A stretch of 64,000 nt of DNA from Acidobacteriota bacterium. Its GTDB lineage: Bacteria; Acidobacteriota; Blastocatellia; Pyrinomonadales; Pyrinomonadaceae. The notes under the pieces are model-generated. The model made no database searches. It had not been told where the DNA came from and saw only the letters and a list, made by a program, of their open reading frames with translations. Shown here piece by piece: positions 16,194 to 24,501 of this stretch. Numbering within the stretch: the first letter of the stretch is position 1; the number at the start of each line of letters is the position of its first letter. The stretch lies in assembly GCA_003385635.1 (NCBI GenBank), contig QQUY01000001.1, positions 1,589,001 through 1,653,000 on the forward strand, written 5' to 3'. Made by a program: the position numbers and the translations under genes.

Positions 16194-17297
16194 CTAAACT
16201 GAACCGGAATTTCTCGCGGACCTTTCTCCGAGTCGCTCACCATCCGTTTCAATCCCGACTCCCGGAGCGCTCTTATCGTGGTCGCGCCAACGGCCACGAA
16301 AAGCAAAGAGCCCAAACATAGAACCGAATCCGTAAGACAAATGCAGTATGAGAAAGCTGAGCGCCACGAAGGGGATCAGCGCCACTCTACGGCCGGCCGC
16401 GTAAACTGAAGCCGCCAGGTTGAGAGCCAGATAACTAACCACAGTTGCCCCGAACAACCACTTTCCGGCGGTTGTGAATGCCGCAGCTAGTGAAAGGACA
16501 ACAAGCGACAAAACAAACACAAATGGTATGAACTGGCGAAGGCTCATCTGCCGTGGATGCAGCTGAAGGACACGAACTTTCCAGTACCCGTACTGAAAGT
16601 ACTGGCGCCAAAGCGAATATAAAGTGCTTCTGCTGTAGTACCGGGAACGGATCGACGGAGACAAAAGGATCTTTCCGCCCAGTTTTCTGATCCTGTAATT
16701 GTATTCATCGTCCTGGTTGCGAACCAGCTCTTCGTCAAACGCACCAGCCCTTTCAATGATCTCTCTCGTATAACCCGGGAACGCAACCGTATCGGTGTAC
16801 ATCTCGCGGTCATCGACCGTACGAAACGCCGATCCGCCGACCCCAAAGACAGAGCTCATCGCAAGCGCGATTGATTCAGCGACAACGCCTTCGCCAATTG
16901 TCTCTATGGGTCCGCCGACTCCGTCGGCTTTTGCTTCCGACAGCAAACGCACACAATTGCTGACGTAATAGCGATCAACCTCACAGTGTCCGTCGATCCT
17001 GACAATGATGCTTCCTCGTGCGCGCCTGAGCGCGCAATTAAGCCCTGTGGGAGCTATCCGGCCCGGATTATCAACGACCTTGATCGCAAGTTCTGTATTG
17101 GAAGCGATCCCCTCGACGATCTCCCGTGTTCTGTCCGAGGACATTCCGTCCGCGACGATCACCTCCATCCGTGCGATCGGATACGTCTGTGCTAGCAACG
17201 AGCGAATGCCGTTCTCGATATATTCCGCCTCGTTATAAACGGGCATGATCACCGAAACGAGCGGCTCGCCCACATGTTCATTTGACCGTTCTTCCAT
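16194..17297 (-). CDS. GT2 glycosyltransferase with C-terminal membrane domain (ExoA-like)
   Basis: 367-aa GT-A enzyme of family 2 expected to add a sugar to a lipid-linked glycan at the inner membrane. The N-terminal domain shows VSVIMPVYNEAEYIENGIRS, MEVIVADGMSSDRTREIVE, the acceptor-side PTGLNCALRRARGSIIVRID with the nucleotide-sugar Asp, then RNQDDEYNYRIRKLGG with the catalytic acidic cluster. The C-terminal 120 residues contain three to four hydrophobic segments (FIPFVFVLSLVVLSLAAAF and following). Domain order and VGGPIETIGEG resemble the succinoglycan transferase ExoA. ATG start at 17297, 31 nt after the CapK-like gene stop. The sugar is unknown. A 228-nt gap separates its end from the RiPP operon downstream. 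Confidence 0.9.
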   Translation of the reverse strand: MEERSNEHVGEPLVSVIMPVYNEAEYIENGIRSLLAQTYPIARMEVIVADGMSSDRTREIVEGIASNTELAIKVVDNPGRIAPTGLNCALRRARGSIIVRIDGHCEVDRYYVSNCVRLLSEAKADGVGGPIETIGEGVVAESIALAMSSVFGVGGSAFRTVDDREMYTDTVAFPGYTREIIERAGAFDEELVRNQDDEYNYRIRKLGGKILLSPSIRSRYYSRSTLYSLWRQYFQYGYWKVRVLQLHPRQMSLRQFIPFVFVLSLVVLSLAAAFTTAGKWLFGATVVSYLALNLAASVYAAGRRVALIPFVALSFLILHLSYGFGSMFGLFAFRGRWRDHDKSAPGVGIETDGERLGERSARNSGSV

Positions 17298-17328
17298 CGA
17301 CTAAAACGCTAACAAAACGCCGGAAAGC

Positions 17329-18717
17329 TCAAACGCCGGCTTGCGACCGCTCTTCTTCTGAGAGGTTACAAATGACGGCGCGGAACTTACCTCTTTCAGT
17401 CCTTGGGATACTCTCAACCTCTTCGAGTTCTACTTCGATATCGTCCATTCTTTCCCGAATGCGTCCTATCAGCGCTCCTGCCTCAACGCGCGTAGCTCCC
17501 TGATCCGGAACAAACTTTACCCTGACCTTCTCCAGCGATTCTTGAATTATCTGGGCTTCCTGAATACCCAATCCGCCCTTGAAAACCGGGTCCATCCGGC
17601 CGACTCGTCGGCCATCGCGGGTGAGAAGAACGTCGTCACTGCGGCCTTCTATCGTTTCGATCACGGGAAGGTTCCTACCGCAACCGCATTCCCTCTTTGA
17701 GAGCCTTCCGCTGTCTCCTACCCTGTATCTGACAAGCGGCATGTCGGCGTTTAGAAGACCGGTACAAATAAACTCATAGCTTTCGCCGTCCACGTATTCA
17801 TTCTCTTCAATCAATCCCGCTTCAGGCCACTGATGGAGCGTACCGTGGCCGCATTCGCTGGCCGCCGCTACGATCTCAGCCATTCCGTAGGTTTCGCGCA
17901 CTTCGCAACCGAACGCCTCAGCGATCGCCTCTCGCTGATGATCGTAGACCGGTTCCGCATTGGTGATCACGGTCTTCAGTTCAAGATCTTTGGAGGAGAT
18001 CGATCTCCACGATCGCGCCAATGAGTAGATTGCGGATGTATATCCCAGCAGATACTTGATCTTGTAATCAGACAGAGCTTTCACAAACGCTTTCGCGGAG
18101 TCCTGAGAGATGTGGTACGAAGACATATAAAGCTGATTCATCCCTGAATTCCAGACCCAGTAAGGAGGATCTTCCTGCGAAACCGGAGTGACCAGTTGTC
18201 CGCCGAATATCGCCCAACGATCCTGCCTCGACAGCCCGTACCAGCGCCTCGCACGAGCCTCGAATAGTGCATACCATTGTTTGACCGTGTCCCCGGAAAG
18301 CCAAAGATCCAGAGATGATCCTGTGGTGCCGCTCGTATGATCTTGAAACATTCTGGACGGCGAGCGGTCATCGGCGACGAATGACATCGGATCCGATCGC
18401 AGGTCCTTTTTTTCGAGGATCGGCCAGTTCTCAAGTTGCGACCAAGACGACTTGTCTCCGCGACGCCGGCGTTCCTCCCAAAGCCTTCGATAGTATGGAA
18501 CCCTGGTTGCGGCGCGCTGGAGGACAAACTCCAACCTTTCTTCCTGCCACGATCGCCATTGTTCATCGTTCCAAGAGTCTCTTTCCAGCGCTTCTTCAAC
18601 CAACGCCTCGGAACGGGCACCGTACCTCCACCAGTTCAGATAGTAGCCACGGACGCTCGCCACAGCGTTGCGGGCCGACGGAGGGAGCCGGTGGTATATC
18701 TTCAAAGCAGCGCTCAT
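17329..18717 (-). CDS. CapK/PaaK-like adenylate-forming ligase
   Basis: 462-aa AMP-binding enzyme of the phenylacetate-CoA ligase/CapK branch, common in capsule loci where it probably activates a carboxylic acid for transfer to the glycan. The ATP-binding motif is QDHTSGTTGSSLDLWLSG near residue 130. AEIVAAASECGHGTLHQWPE corresponds to the aromatic-acid/zinc-like region, followed by TGLLNADMPLVRYRVGDSG and the hinge ETIEGRSDDVLLTRDGRRVG. ATG start at 18717 overlaps the TGA of the upstream glycosyltransferase (ATGA), indicating coupling. CapK members usually lack a carrier domain, and none is seen here. Substrate and product are not predictable; together with the NRPS at 33470 it hints at acyl or aminoacyl decoration. 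Confidence 0.85.
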   Translation of the reverse strand: MSAALKIYHRLPPSARNAVASVRGYYLNWWRYGARSEALVEEALERDSWNDEQWRSWQEERLEFVLQRAATRVPYYRRLWEERRRRGDKSSWSQLENWPILEKKDLRSDPMSFVADDRSPSRMFQDHTSGTTGSSLDLWLSGDTVKQWYALFEARARRWYGLSRQDRWAIFGGQLVTPVSQEDPPYWVWNSGMNQLYMSSYHISQDSAKAFVKALSDYKIKYLLGYTSAIYSLARSWRSISSKDLELKTVITNAEPVYDHQREAIAEAFGCEVRETYGMAEIVAAASECGHGTLHQWPEAGLIEENEYVDGESYEFICTGLLNADMPLVRYRVGDSGRLSKRECGCGRNLPVIETIEGRSDDVLLTRDGRRVGRMDPVFKGGLGIQEAQIIQESLEKVRVKFVPDQGATRVEAGALIGRIRERMDDIEVELEEVESIPRTERGKFRAVICNLSEEERSQAGV

Positions 18718-19805
18718 CTACGGTCCCCGACCAAAGCCTTTCCAGATGATTCCGATTCCGTCAAGCCTTTCCGGTCCAGGATGCGGTCAAACAAATGCTC
18801 CCAGTCCTTGCGAACCTGTTTCCAGGAAGATCTTTCCGCCAGCTTCCTGCCATTTCGCGACAAACGCTCCGAAAGATCCGGATCGCTGAGCAGTTGGAGA
18901 ACTGCGTCAGCCATCTGTTCGGCATCTTCTGAATCCACGAGCAATCCGGTCTCTCCGTGAGTTAACAGGTATGGCAGTCCTCCCACATTGGTTGCGACCA
19001 CCGGAAGTCCCATAGCGCAGGCTTCAACGACGCTTACCGGCATGTTGTCGATACGGTTCGTGTTTAGGTAGATGTCGGCCTTCGAGAACTCTTCGTTCTT
19101 ACCACTCAGGTCCAAAAAACCCGGAAAGCGTACTGATTCCGCAAGTCCCATTTCGTCCGCCTTGGTCTTGACGCTCTCCTCAAGCCCCTTGTCGACGCCT
19201 GCCATGACAAGCGTTGCCTCACGATGCTCTTTCTTCACAAGTGCAAATGCATCGAGAGCGAGATGCGGATTGTAGATCTCGTGAAAGCTGCGCATCCAGA
19301 TAAGTGACGGCGAGACTACATTTCTGTGACGATAACTATAGCCATCGATCGGAATGCTGTTGGGAATCACCTCCGCGGTCATTCCGAACGGCGACATTTC
19401 TGCCGAAAGAAACGTCGAAGGTGCAACCAGACTATCGGCACGTGCCAACACACGGCAAACCCGTGAACGATGCTCTTCAGTGAATTCCGGCAGATTTCCG
19501 CCCCGAAGCACAAGTACCGAAGGGATTCGAAATACCTTCCCGAGGAGAGATGCGAATTCGGCAAGCATGAAAGCTCTCCCGCTGAACACATCTATTATCA
19601 AAATGTCGATCTTCCGTGCATTTCCGACGATCGTCCTCAACACGTCAAATAGCCTGATGACGGGGTTCAAATTAGACGATGCCGATACCACTTCAAACCC
19701 ATCCTTCTCAAACAGGTCCGAGAGAATCTCGCCCTGTGTCGTGATAAAGCCCGGGTTGCGACCAATCAGGTTGCCAATGAAACACAATGTTGGCTTTTTT
19801 CTCAC
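18714..19805 (-). CDS. GT4 glycosyltransferase
   Basis: 363-aa GT-B retaining glycosyltransferase of family 4. The N-terminal domain contains CFIGNLIGRNPGFITTQGEI and PSVLVLRGGNLPEF. The C-terminal nucleotide-sugar site is clear: VSPSLIWMRSFHEIYNPHLA, VRFPGFLDLSGKNEEFSKAD, the signature MPVSVVEACAMGLPVVATNV and GGLPYLLTHGETGLLVDSED. Start codon is GTG (19803-19805), 3 nt after the stop of the upstream Wzy-like gene, and its stop overlaps the CapK-like start. It works on the cytoplasmic face building the repeat unit; donor and acceptor are unknown. Confidence 0.88.
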   Translation of the reverse strand: MRKKPTLCFIGNLIGRNPGFITTQGEILSDLFEKDGFEVVSASSNLNPVIRLFDVLRTIVGNARKIDILIIDVFSGRAFMLAEFASLLGKVFRIPSVLVLRGGNLPEFTEEHRSRVCRVLARADSLVAPSTFLSAEMSPFGMTAEVIPNSIPIDGYSYRHRNVVSPSLIWMRSFHEIYNPHLALDAFALVKKEHREATLVMAGVDKGLEESVKTKADEMGLAESVRFPGFLDLSGKNEEFSKADIYLNTNRIDNMPVSVVEACAMGLPVVATNVGGLPYLLTHGETGLLVDSEDAEQMADAVLQLLSDPDLSERLSRNGRKLAERSSWKQVRKDWEHLFDRILDRKGLTESESSGKALVGDRR

Positions 19806-19808
19806 AGA

Positions 19809-21260
19809 CTAAATTGATGCTGCCCGCGACCGGGCGCCCTTTCCTGTTCTACCATTGCTTTGACGCGGTTCGCGCCTCAGAACACTCCGGATCACTTTGA
19901 CAGAAGGGACAACGGTGATGAACGAAAACGCAAGCAGGAATCCCGGTGCCGCGAGGCGCATGCCGGTGTTGGCCATAAACAGAACGCTCCAGACTGCGGT
20001 ACCAGCTGCAAGAGCTTTGCCCTCAATCGCACCTTGCTTTCTGAAATTCAGCAGGGTCATTGCACCAATAGCTAGCAACGCACCAAGACCAAACACACCA
20101 TGCTCAGACAAGAGCCGTGTGAATTCCGTATGGCTCATTCGATCTCGTCCAATAATGGCTTCCCGCGAAGTAGGAGACTCTCCAATGCCGACTCCAAAGA
20201 TCGGATTCTGAAGAAACAACTGAATATCGGTTTCCGCAATTTGAGTTCTGCTTGATGTATTTGTGTCCTGAAAACGATCGGAGAGCTGCCCCCCAGTGAA
20301 TCGGTTCAATTCAGGAAAAATGAACACGAGAAACACTGAAGCTATAAGGAAGACCGGAATAAGTTTCTTCAGTGCATCAGTCGGCCGTCGCAAGTGAAGC
20401 AGAAGGACGGCAATGATCCCTCCAATCGCGTTATATATGCCGCTTCTTGAAAATGTAAGTACAGATTGGGCCGTAAAGAAAAGAGCAATGGCCCAATAGT
20501 AGATCCGTATCCTCGAATCGTTCTTCAGGATCAAGATTGAGATTGCAGCAAGAAACGCACCAAGGCCCAGAATGCTTGATACCTGGTTGGGCCCGAATCC
20601 CCCGCTGGTCGCAAAATTTGACTCTCCGGTGAAGTGGATGTTCTCAACAGAAACAGTAAAGAAAAGAGTTGCGAATGCGACGCTAAGGATCGGAAAGATC
20701 ATTGCAGCCAAAAGGTAGCGCACCCGCTGGGTGTCCATCGAGCAGTGCGAGAAAAACCAGCACGCGATCAGCAGAAGAAATGGGCCCGACATCTGCATGC
20801 TCAGAACTTGCCTGGACGAAAAGAGGCCCTGTTCCGTCAAGACCAAGAGACAACCGGGAACGAGCAAAACGAAGTAGACCAGCGGCAAAGATGGAATGGT
20901 GAGTTTGCCCCGCCTCATAAGGGCGACGATCGCGATCAGCGCTGTACCATACTTTCCGAACTCCCAGAAGACCGGGACTTCCGCCATTCTCCATAGTACT
21001 TCGGCTCCCACAAGGTACGCCATTACCAAGGCAATCTGCTCGAGCCGGAACTTCTTGTTGAATGCCAGATAGAGGCCTGCACCAAGGACCGCGAACGGGT
21101 GAAGCAAGGCCAGGGAACCTGTCAAATAAACAAGGATGCCGATCGGCAAATGCGCAATACTGACGAGCAGAATCAATCGAAACGTTGTTAAGCCCCTTTT
21201 TTTAGGAACCGCAACGCTTCGAGAAGATCTCATTTCTGCAGTTTTTGCTACCTCTGCCAC
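19809..21260 (-). CDS. O-antigen polymerase/ligase-like membrane protein (Wzy_C)
   Basis: 483-aa polytopic protein with about twelve hydrophobic segments. The family region is clear: VLTFSRSGIYNAIGGIIAVL near residue 270, then the periplasmic loop SSRTQIAETDIQLFLQNPIF followed by GVGIGESPTSREAI and MSHTEFTRLLSEHGVFGLGA, where the His of SHTEF is the characteristic conserved residue. It would polymerise repeat units or ligate glycan to an acceptor. The GTG start at 21260 overlaps the upstream glycosyltransferase by 13 nt; an ATG at 21233 (MRSSRSVAVPKKRG) is an alternative. This is the second Wzy_C protein of the locus, the other being at the left edge, so one may be polymerase and the other ligase. 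Confidence 0.88.
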   Translation of the reverse strand: MAEVAKTAEMRSSRSVAVPKKRGLTTFRLILLVSIAHLPIGILVYLTGSLALLHPFAVLGAGLYLAFNKKFRLEQIALVMAYLVGAEVLWRMAEVPVFWEFGKYGTALIAIVALMRRGKLTIPSLPLVYFVLLVPGCLLVLTEQGLFSSRQVLSMQMSGPFLLLIACWFFSHCSMDTQRVRYLLAAMIFPILSVAFATLFFTVSVENIHFTGESNFATSGGFGPNQVSSILGLGAFLAAISILILKNDSRIRIYYWAIALFFTAQSVLTFSRSGIYNAIGGIIAVLLLHLRRPTDALKKLIPVFLIASVFLVFIFPELNRFTGGQLSDRFQDTNTSSRTQIAETDIQLFLQNPIFGVGIGESPTSREAIIGRDRMSHTEFTRLLSEHGVFGLGALLAIGAMTLLNFRKQGAIEGKALAAGTAVWSVLFMANTGMRLAAPGFLLAFSFITVVPSVKVIRSVLRREPRQSNGRTGKGARSRAASI

Positions 21261-22333
21261 TCCCCTAAGAGCCTCCCATAGATCTCTTGCAACCTACCTT
21301 CGAGATAGTCGAAGGAATGGTTTGCCCTGACGTAGGTCTCTCCCCTTTGTCCAAACAATTCTCTTAGTTCATCATCCGCAATGAGCCTTTCAGTGCCTTT
21401 TACCAGTTCGTCAAGGCTGCCGGGCTCGACAAGTATCCCATTGTCCCCGTCGAGTATCTCGACTACGCCACCAACCCGGGTGGCGACCACCGGAATGCCA
21501 CAGTACATGGCCTCGAGCAAGACATTAGGTGAACCTTCGGAATCAGACGTTAGGACGAGGATATCTGTCTCTTCGTAAACCTCCAGCATGTTCGCCTGTT
21601 CGCCTGCGAAGTCCATTTCTTCTGCAGAAAGACCCAAACTGTCACTTAGATCTTCGAGGGAAGATCTCATTGGACCTTCACCAACCACTCTAAATCGCAG
21701 ATGATCGCCCGGAAAGCGCTCTTTTAGTTTTCCTGCCATCCGAACGAACAGCTCGGGCCGCTTCTCCTTAACAAGGCGTCCGACGAACGAGATCAAAAGC
21801 CCCCTTCCTCGAGTCGAATCCGAGTTTTCACACTCGACCGGGAATTCAACGACATTCCTCACGACATCTATCCGGCGCTTAGACACTCCGAAAGAAACTG
21901 CCCTCCGGACCGCGGTCTCCGTATTTGCGATCAACAGGTCCGGGAGCATGATCTGAGCTCGTCCAGGTGAAAATCTGGAAGGGATCTCACGCGTCAAGTC
22001 ACTTCTGATCGCCCCTATGCTTCGCTTGCCGGCCAATTTGGCTGCGACAGCGGAGTACAAATTCGTGTAAAAGTGGGTACTCTGGACAATGTCGGGAGCA
22101 AAACTCCTTACAGCCTTGATAATCGTTCTAAATCTGGAGATCCGGGAACGCGACTTACCGACGCATTCGATCCCGACTCCCATTTCCCGTACAGCGGACT
22201 CAAATGCTTCTCCCTGGGTCAGACAAAGAAGCCTCGCTTCGATACCCTGACCGGTGAGAACCCGAAGCATGTACAAGAGCTGCCTCTCAGCTCCTCCGCG
22301 ACCGAGAGTTCCAACGACGAAGCATATCTTCAT
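21248..22333 (-). CDS. GT4 glycosyltransferase
   Basis: 361-aa GT-B enzyme. Starts MKICFVVGTLGRGGAERQLL, the typical family-4 N-terminus with the GRGGAE acceptor loop. The C-terminal half has LLISFVGRLVKEKRPELFVR, VVGEGPMRSSLEDL, DILVLTSDSEGSPNVLLEAM and YCGIPVVATRVGGVVEILDG, the EX7E nucleotide-sugar motif. The frame extends to 22390, but the ATG at 22331-22333 overlaps the TGA of the upstream gene (ATGA) and gives the canonical N-terminus, so I use it. It is one of three consecutive GT4/GT2 genes on a tightly packed operon. Sugar specificity is unknown. Confidence 0.9.
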   Translation of the reverse strand: MKICFVVGTLGRGGAERQLLYMLRVLTGQGIEARLLCLTQGEAFESAVREMGVGIECVGKSRSRISRFRTIIKAVRSFAPDIVQSTHFYTNLYSAVAAKLAGKRSIGAIRSDLTREIPSRFSPGRAQIMLPDLLIANTETAVRRAVSFGVSKRRIDVVRNVVEFPVECENSDSTRGRGLLISFVGRLVKEKRPELFVRMAGKLKERFPGDHLRFRVVGEGPMRSSLEDLSDSLGLSAEEMDFAGEQANMLEVYEETDILVLTSDSEGSPNVLLEAMYCGIPVVATRVGGVVEILDGDNGILVEPGSLDELVKGTERLIADDELRELFGQRGETYVRANHSFDYLEGRLQEIYGRLLGEWQR

Positions 22334-23526
22334 TGGTACGCCTCTCGTCTCGATTCCAATGTTTCGTCGTCGAGAGCTCCCAGTTCCCATGAAGCCCTAA
22401 GTGACCTTCCAATGAAACTACCCCATTCCTCCAGGGAGTACTCCTTAGTTGTCCTTACCGCTTCCGATGACAGCCGCGTGAAAACACAGGGATCCGACCA
22501 GATCTCTGCAACGGCGTTAGCTAGCGAGTCCGGGGTCGGTTCGTCGAGTAGGATGCCGCCGCCATTCTCGATCAACTTTGGAAGTACTGAGACCCTAGTT
22601 GTCACGACGGGCAATCCTGCCGCCAGCGCCTCGATCACTACCTTAGGAAAACCTTCGGAAGCAGAAGTAGGAAAACAGAAGATGTGTGCCCGCTCGAGAA
22701 GCGCTTTCACTTCCGCCTGAGGGACCTTGCCGTGAAAGTTCACGGACCCGTTCAATCCGAGCTCCTTTGACCTACGCCTCAAACGCTCAAGTTCCGATCC
22801 GTCTCCCACAACATCTAGAGATACTTTTTCGAAACGTTCGATCAATCCCGGCATCGCTTCGATTGCGATGATGGTTCCCTTTCTCGGCTCCTGCCTACAG
22901 ACTACGATCAACCGCAGATCCGAAACTGTAGGGTACTCGCGAACCGCATCTTCAGATATCTCTCGGTTTCTGACCGATGTTGAAAATATCCATCGGATGT
23001 TCGGATTGCGCTTCGAAGGCGGCTCGTCAGCACCGCCGGTGGCGAATACGACGATCCTGTTTCCTGCCAGCTTTATCAACGACCACTTCCAAATCTTTTC
23101 CGCGATCGATCTGGGTTCAAGCCAGTTTCCGCAATGCCGCACAAAAAGCCTTTTTCTCAACAAGAGCGCGAAGATCATACCGAATGTCCCGACGTCTCCG
23201 GGAATCGGGGTATGGACTGCATCTGCTTTTCTTACGGATCGCCAGATGGTGGGGCCGTTCGAGAGAAGCCATATCGCCAGGCCCAGTTTTCGAACAAATC
23301 GTTTACCTTTCGGCATCGAGATCGGCGTTACCCGCATTGACTTTCCGCGAACCGGCGAAACACCCGTGCCGGCCCCGCGAGTCTCACAAGGGACTACAAG
23401 TTCCGTACTAGAAAACAGTTCGGAGATCGCCTCCATTTGCAGAGGAAATCCCCCGTCGGTTACAAACCCGGTAGGCGAATCGTCAGCACGCCAGCATTTC
23501 TTATGAGTTATGACCGTTAGGTGCAC
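22330..23526 (-). CDS. GT4 glycosyltransferase
   Basis: 398-aa GT-B glycosyltransferase. N-terminal region MHLTVITHKKCWRADDSPTG and HTPIPGDVGTFGMIFALLL; the donor-binding half shows LRLIVVCRQEPRKGTIIAIE, LDVVGDGSELERLRRRSKEL, VNFHGKVPQAEVKALL and FCFPTSASEGFPKVVIEALA followed by AGLPVVTTRVSVLPKLI. The EGFPKVVIEALA stretch is the family EX7E motif. GTG start at 23526 directly abuts the stop of the GT2 gene upstream (TAGGTG), and its stop overlaps the next GT4 start, so three genes are coupled. Role: addition of one sugar to the repeat unit. Confidence 0.88.
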   Translation of the reverse strand: MHLTVITHKKCWRADDSPTGFVTDGGFPLQMEAISELFSSTELVVPCETRGAGTGVSPVRGKSMRVTPISMPKGKRFVRKLGLAIWLLSNGPTIWRSVRKADAVHTPIPGDVGTFGMIFALLLRKRLFVRHCGNWLEPRSIAEKIWKWSLIKLAGNRIVVFATGGADEPPSKRNPNIRWIFSTSVRNREISEDAVREYPTVSDLRLIVVCRQEPRKGTIIAIEAMPGLIERFEKVSLDVVGDGSELERLRRRSKELGLNGSVNFHGKVPQAEVKALLERAHIFCFPTSASEGFPKVVIEALAAGLPVVTTRVSVLPKLIENGGGILLDEPTPDSLANAVAEIWSDPCVFTRLSSEAVRTTKEYSLEEWGSFIGRSLRASWELGALDDETLESRREAYQ

Positions 23527-24492
23527 CTACTTCTCTTCCGATCCAAGTCCCGCCAAAAGGCCCAACATCCCTTCGATCCGTCCCCGCAATTCTTTGACGT
23601 CGTCCCAGCTTCGTCTTCTGATCGCTGACGCAGAGATTCGAATGAACTCGAATGCCTGGTACCTCCAGAACCTAAATTGCTGAGAGACCGAAAGCGGACC
23701 TGCTATATCCCGAAACACAAAGTAGTAATTCATCACGCACTTAGCTCCGATCTTGCGTCGGTCGACACGGCCGTGAGGGGATCTCAGTTCTACACACCGC
23801 GCGTCTCCCGCTTGAAGCAGCTTCCAGTCCCGGCCTGCACGAAGAGAAAAATGAGCGTCTTCCAGCACGCCGTAATCCTTAAAGAACTCGTGAAATCGAA
23901 GACCCGTTTCAAACACTTCGCGACGCCACACGGCGCACGCGGTCGTCATGAAGTCCACTGACCTCGTGCCAGAAAATGGGGCCTGTAGATTGGCGTTGAT
24001 CGGATATCCCGAATGAAAGTCGTACCTGCCGGGTTCATACTCTTTCAGCAGGCGTAGCCGCCGATACCATTTCCACCTTGCAGACTCGTCCGCAGTAAAA
24101 TGCTGATTAGTGCGATACCCCACTATGCCCCCGATCTCGCGATCCGGATCATCGCGGAACTCTCGTGCGATCACTTCCAGGAAATCCTTATCTAGTCTGA
24201 CGTCATCGTCGACCAGGGCAATGTAATCGCCTTTTGCCTCATCGATCCCGACATTTCTCTGAATGGCGGTGCCACCTCCCCGCCTGATATATCTGATCGG
24301 AAAAGAGAAATTGCGGCCGATCTTCCGAACGAGTTCCCGGGTAGTTTCTTCGCCTTCCGGCGCCCCGTCAACGAGTATCAATTCGAGCACCGGCAAATTC
24401 TGCGCAGAAATATTCTCGAGAAGTCCCTCCACTTCGCCCGGCCTCAAAAAGGTCGGTGTGACTACTGAAACTGTTGGAGATACCTGATTCAT
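23527..24492 (-). CDS. GT2 glycosyltransferase
   Basis: 321-aa GT-A inverting glycosyltransferase. Motifs: VSVVTPTFLRPGEVEGLLEN at the N-terminus, LELILVDGAPEGEETT, the acceptor loop GTAIQRNVGIDEAKGDYIAL and the metal-binding VDDDVRLDKDF near residue 115. Further along, TTACAVWRREVFETGLRFHE and DYGVLEDAHFSLRAGRDWKL carry the catalytic acidic pair (LEDAHF, equivalent to the ED motif). There is no membrane segment of note. ATG start at 24492 lies 9 nt after the upstream stop. The last residues (GLGSEEK) are followed immediately by the next GTG start. Confidence 0.9.
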   Translation of the reverse strand: MNQVSPTVSVVTPTFLRPGEVEGLLENISAQNLPVLELILVDGAPEGEETTRELVRKIGRNFSFPIRYIRRGGGTAIQRNVGIDEAKGDYIALVDDDVRLDKDFLEVIAREFRDDPDREIGGIVGYRTNQHFTADESARWKWYRRLRLLKEYEPGRYDFHSGYPINANLQAPFSGTRSVDFMTTACAVWRREVFETGLRFHEFFKDYGVLEDAHFSLRAGRDWKLLQAGDARCVELRSPHGRVDRRKIGAKCVMNYYFVFRDIAGPLSVSQQFRFWRYQAFEFIRISASAIRRRSWDDVKELRGRIEGMLGLLAGLGSEEK

Positions 24493-24501
24493 CAGTGAGT
24501 T

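Noticed and set aside
22073..22720. 215-codon plus-strand frame across two glycosyltransferase genes
   Set aside because: It spans the junction of two coupled minus-strand genes and is Ser-rich shadow sequence.
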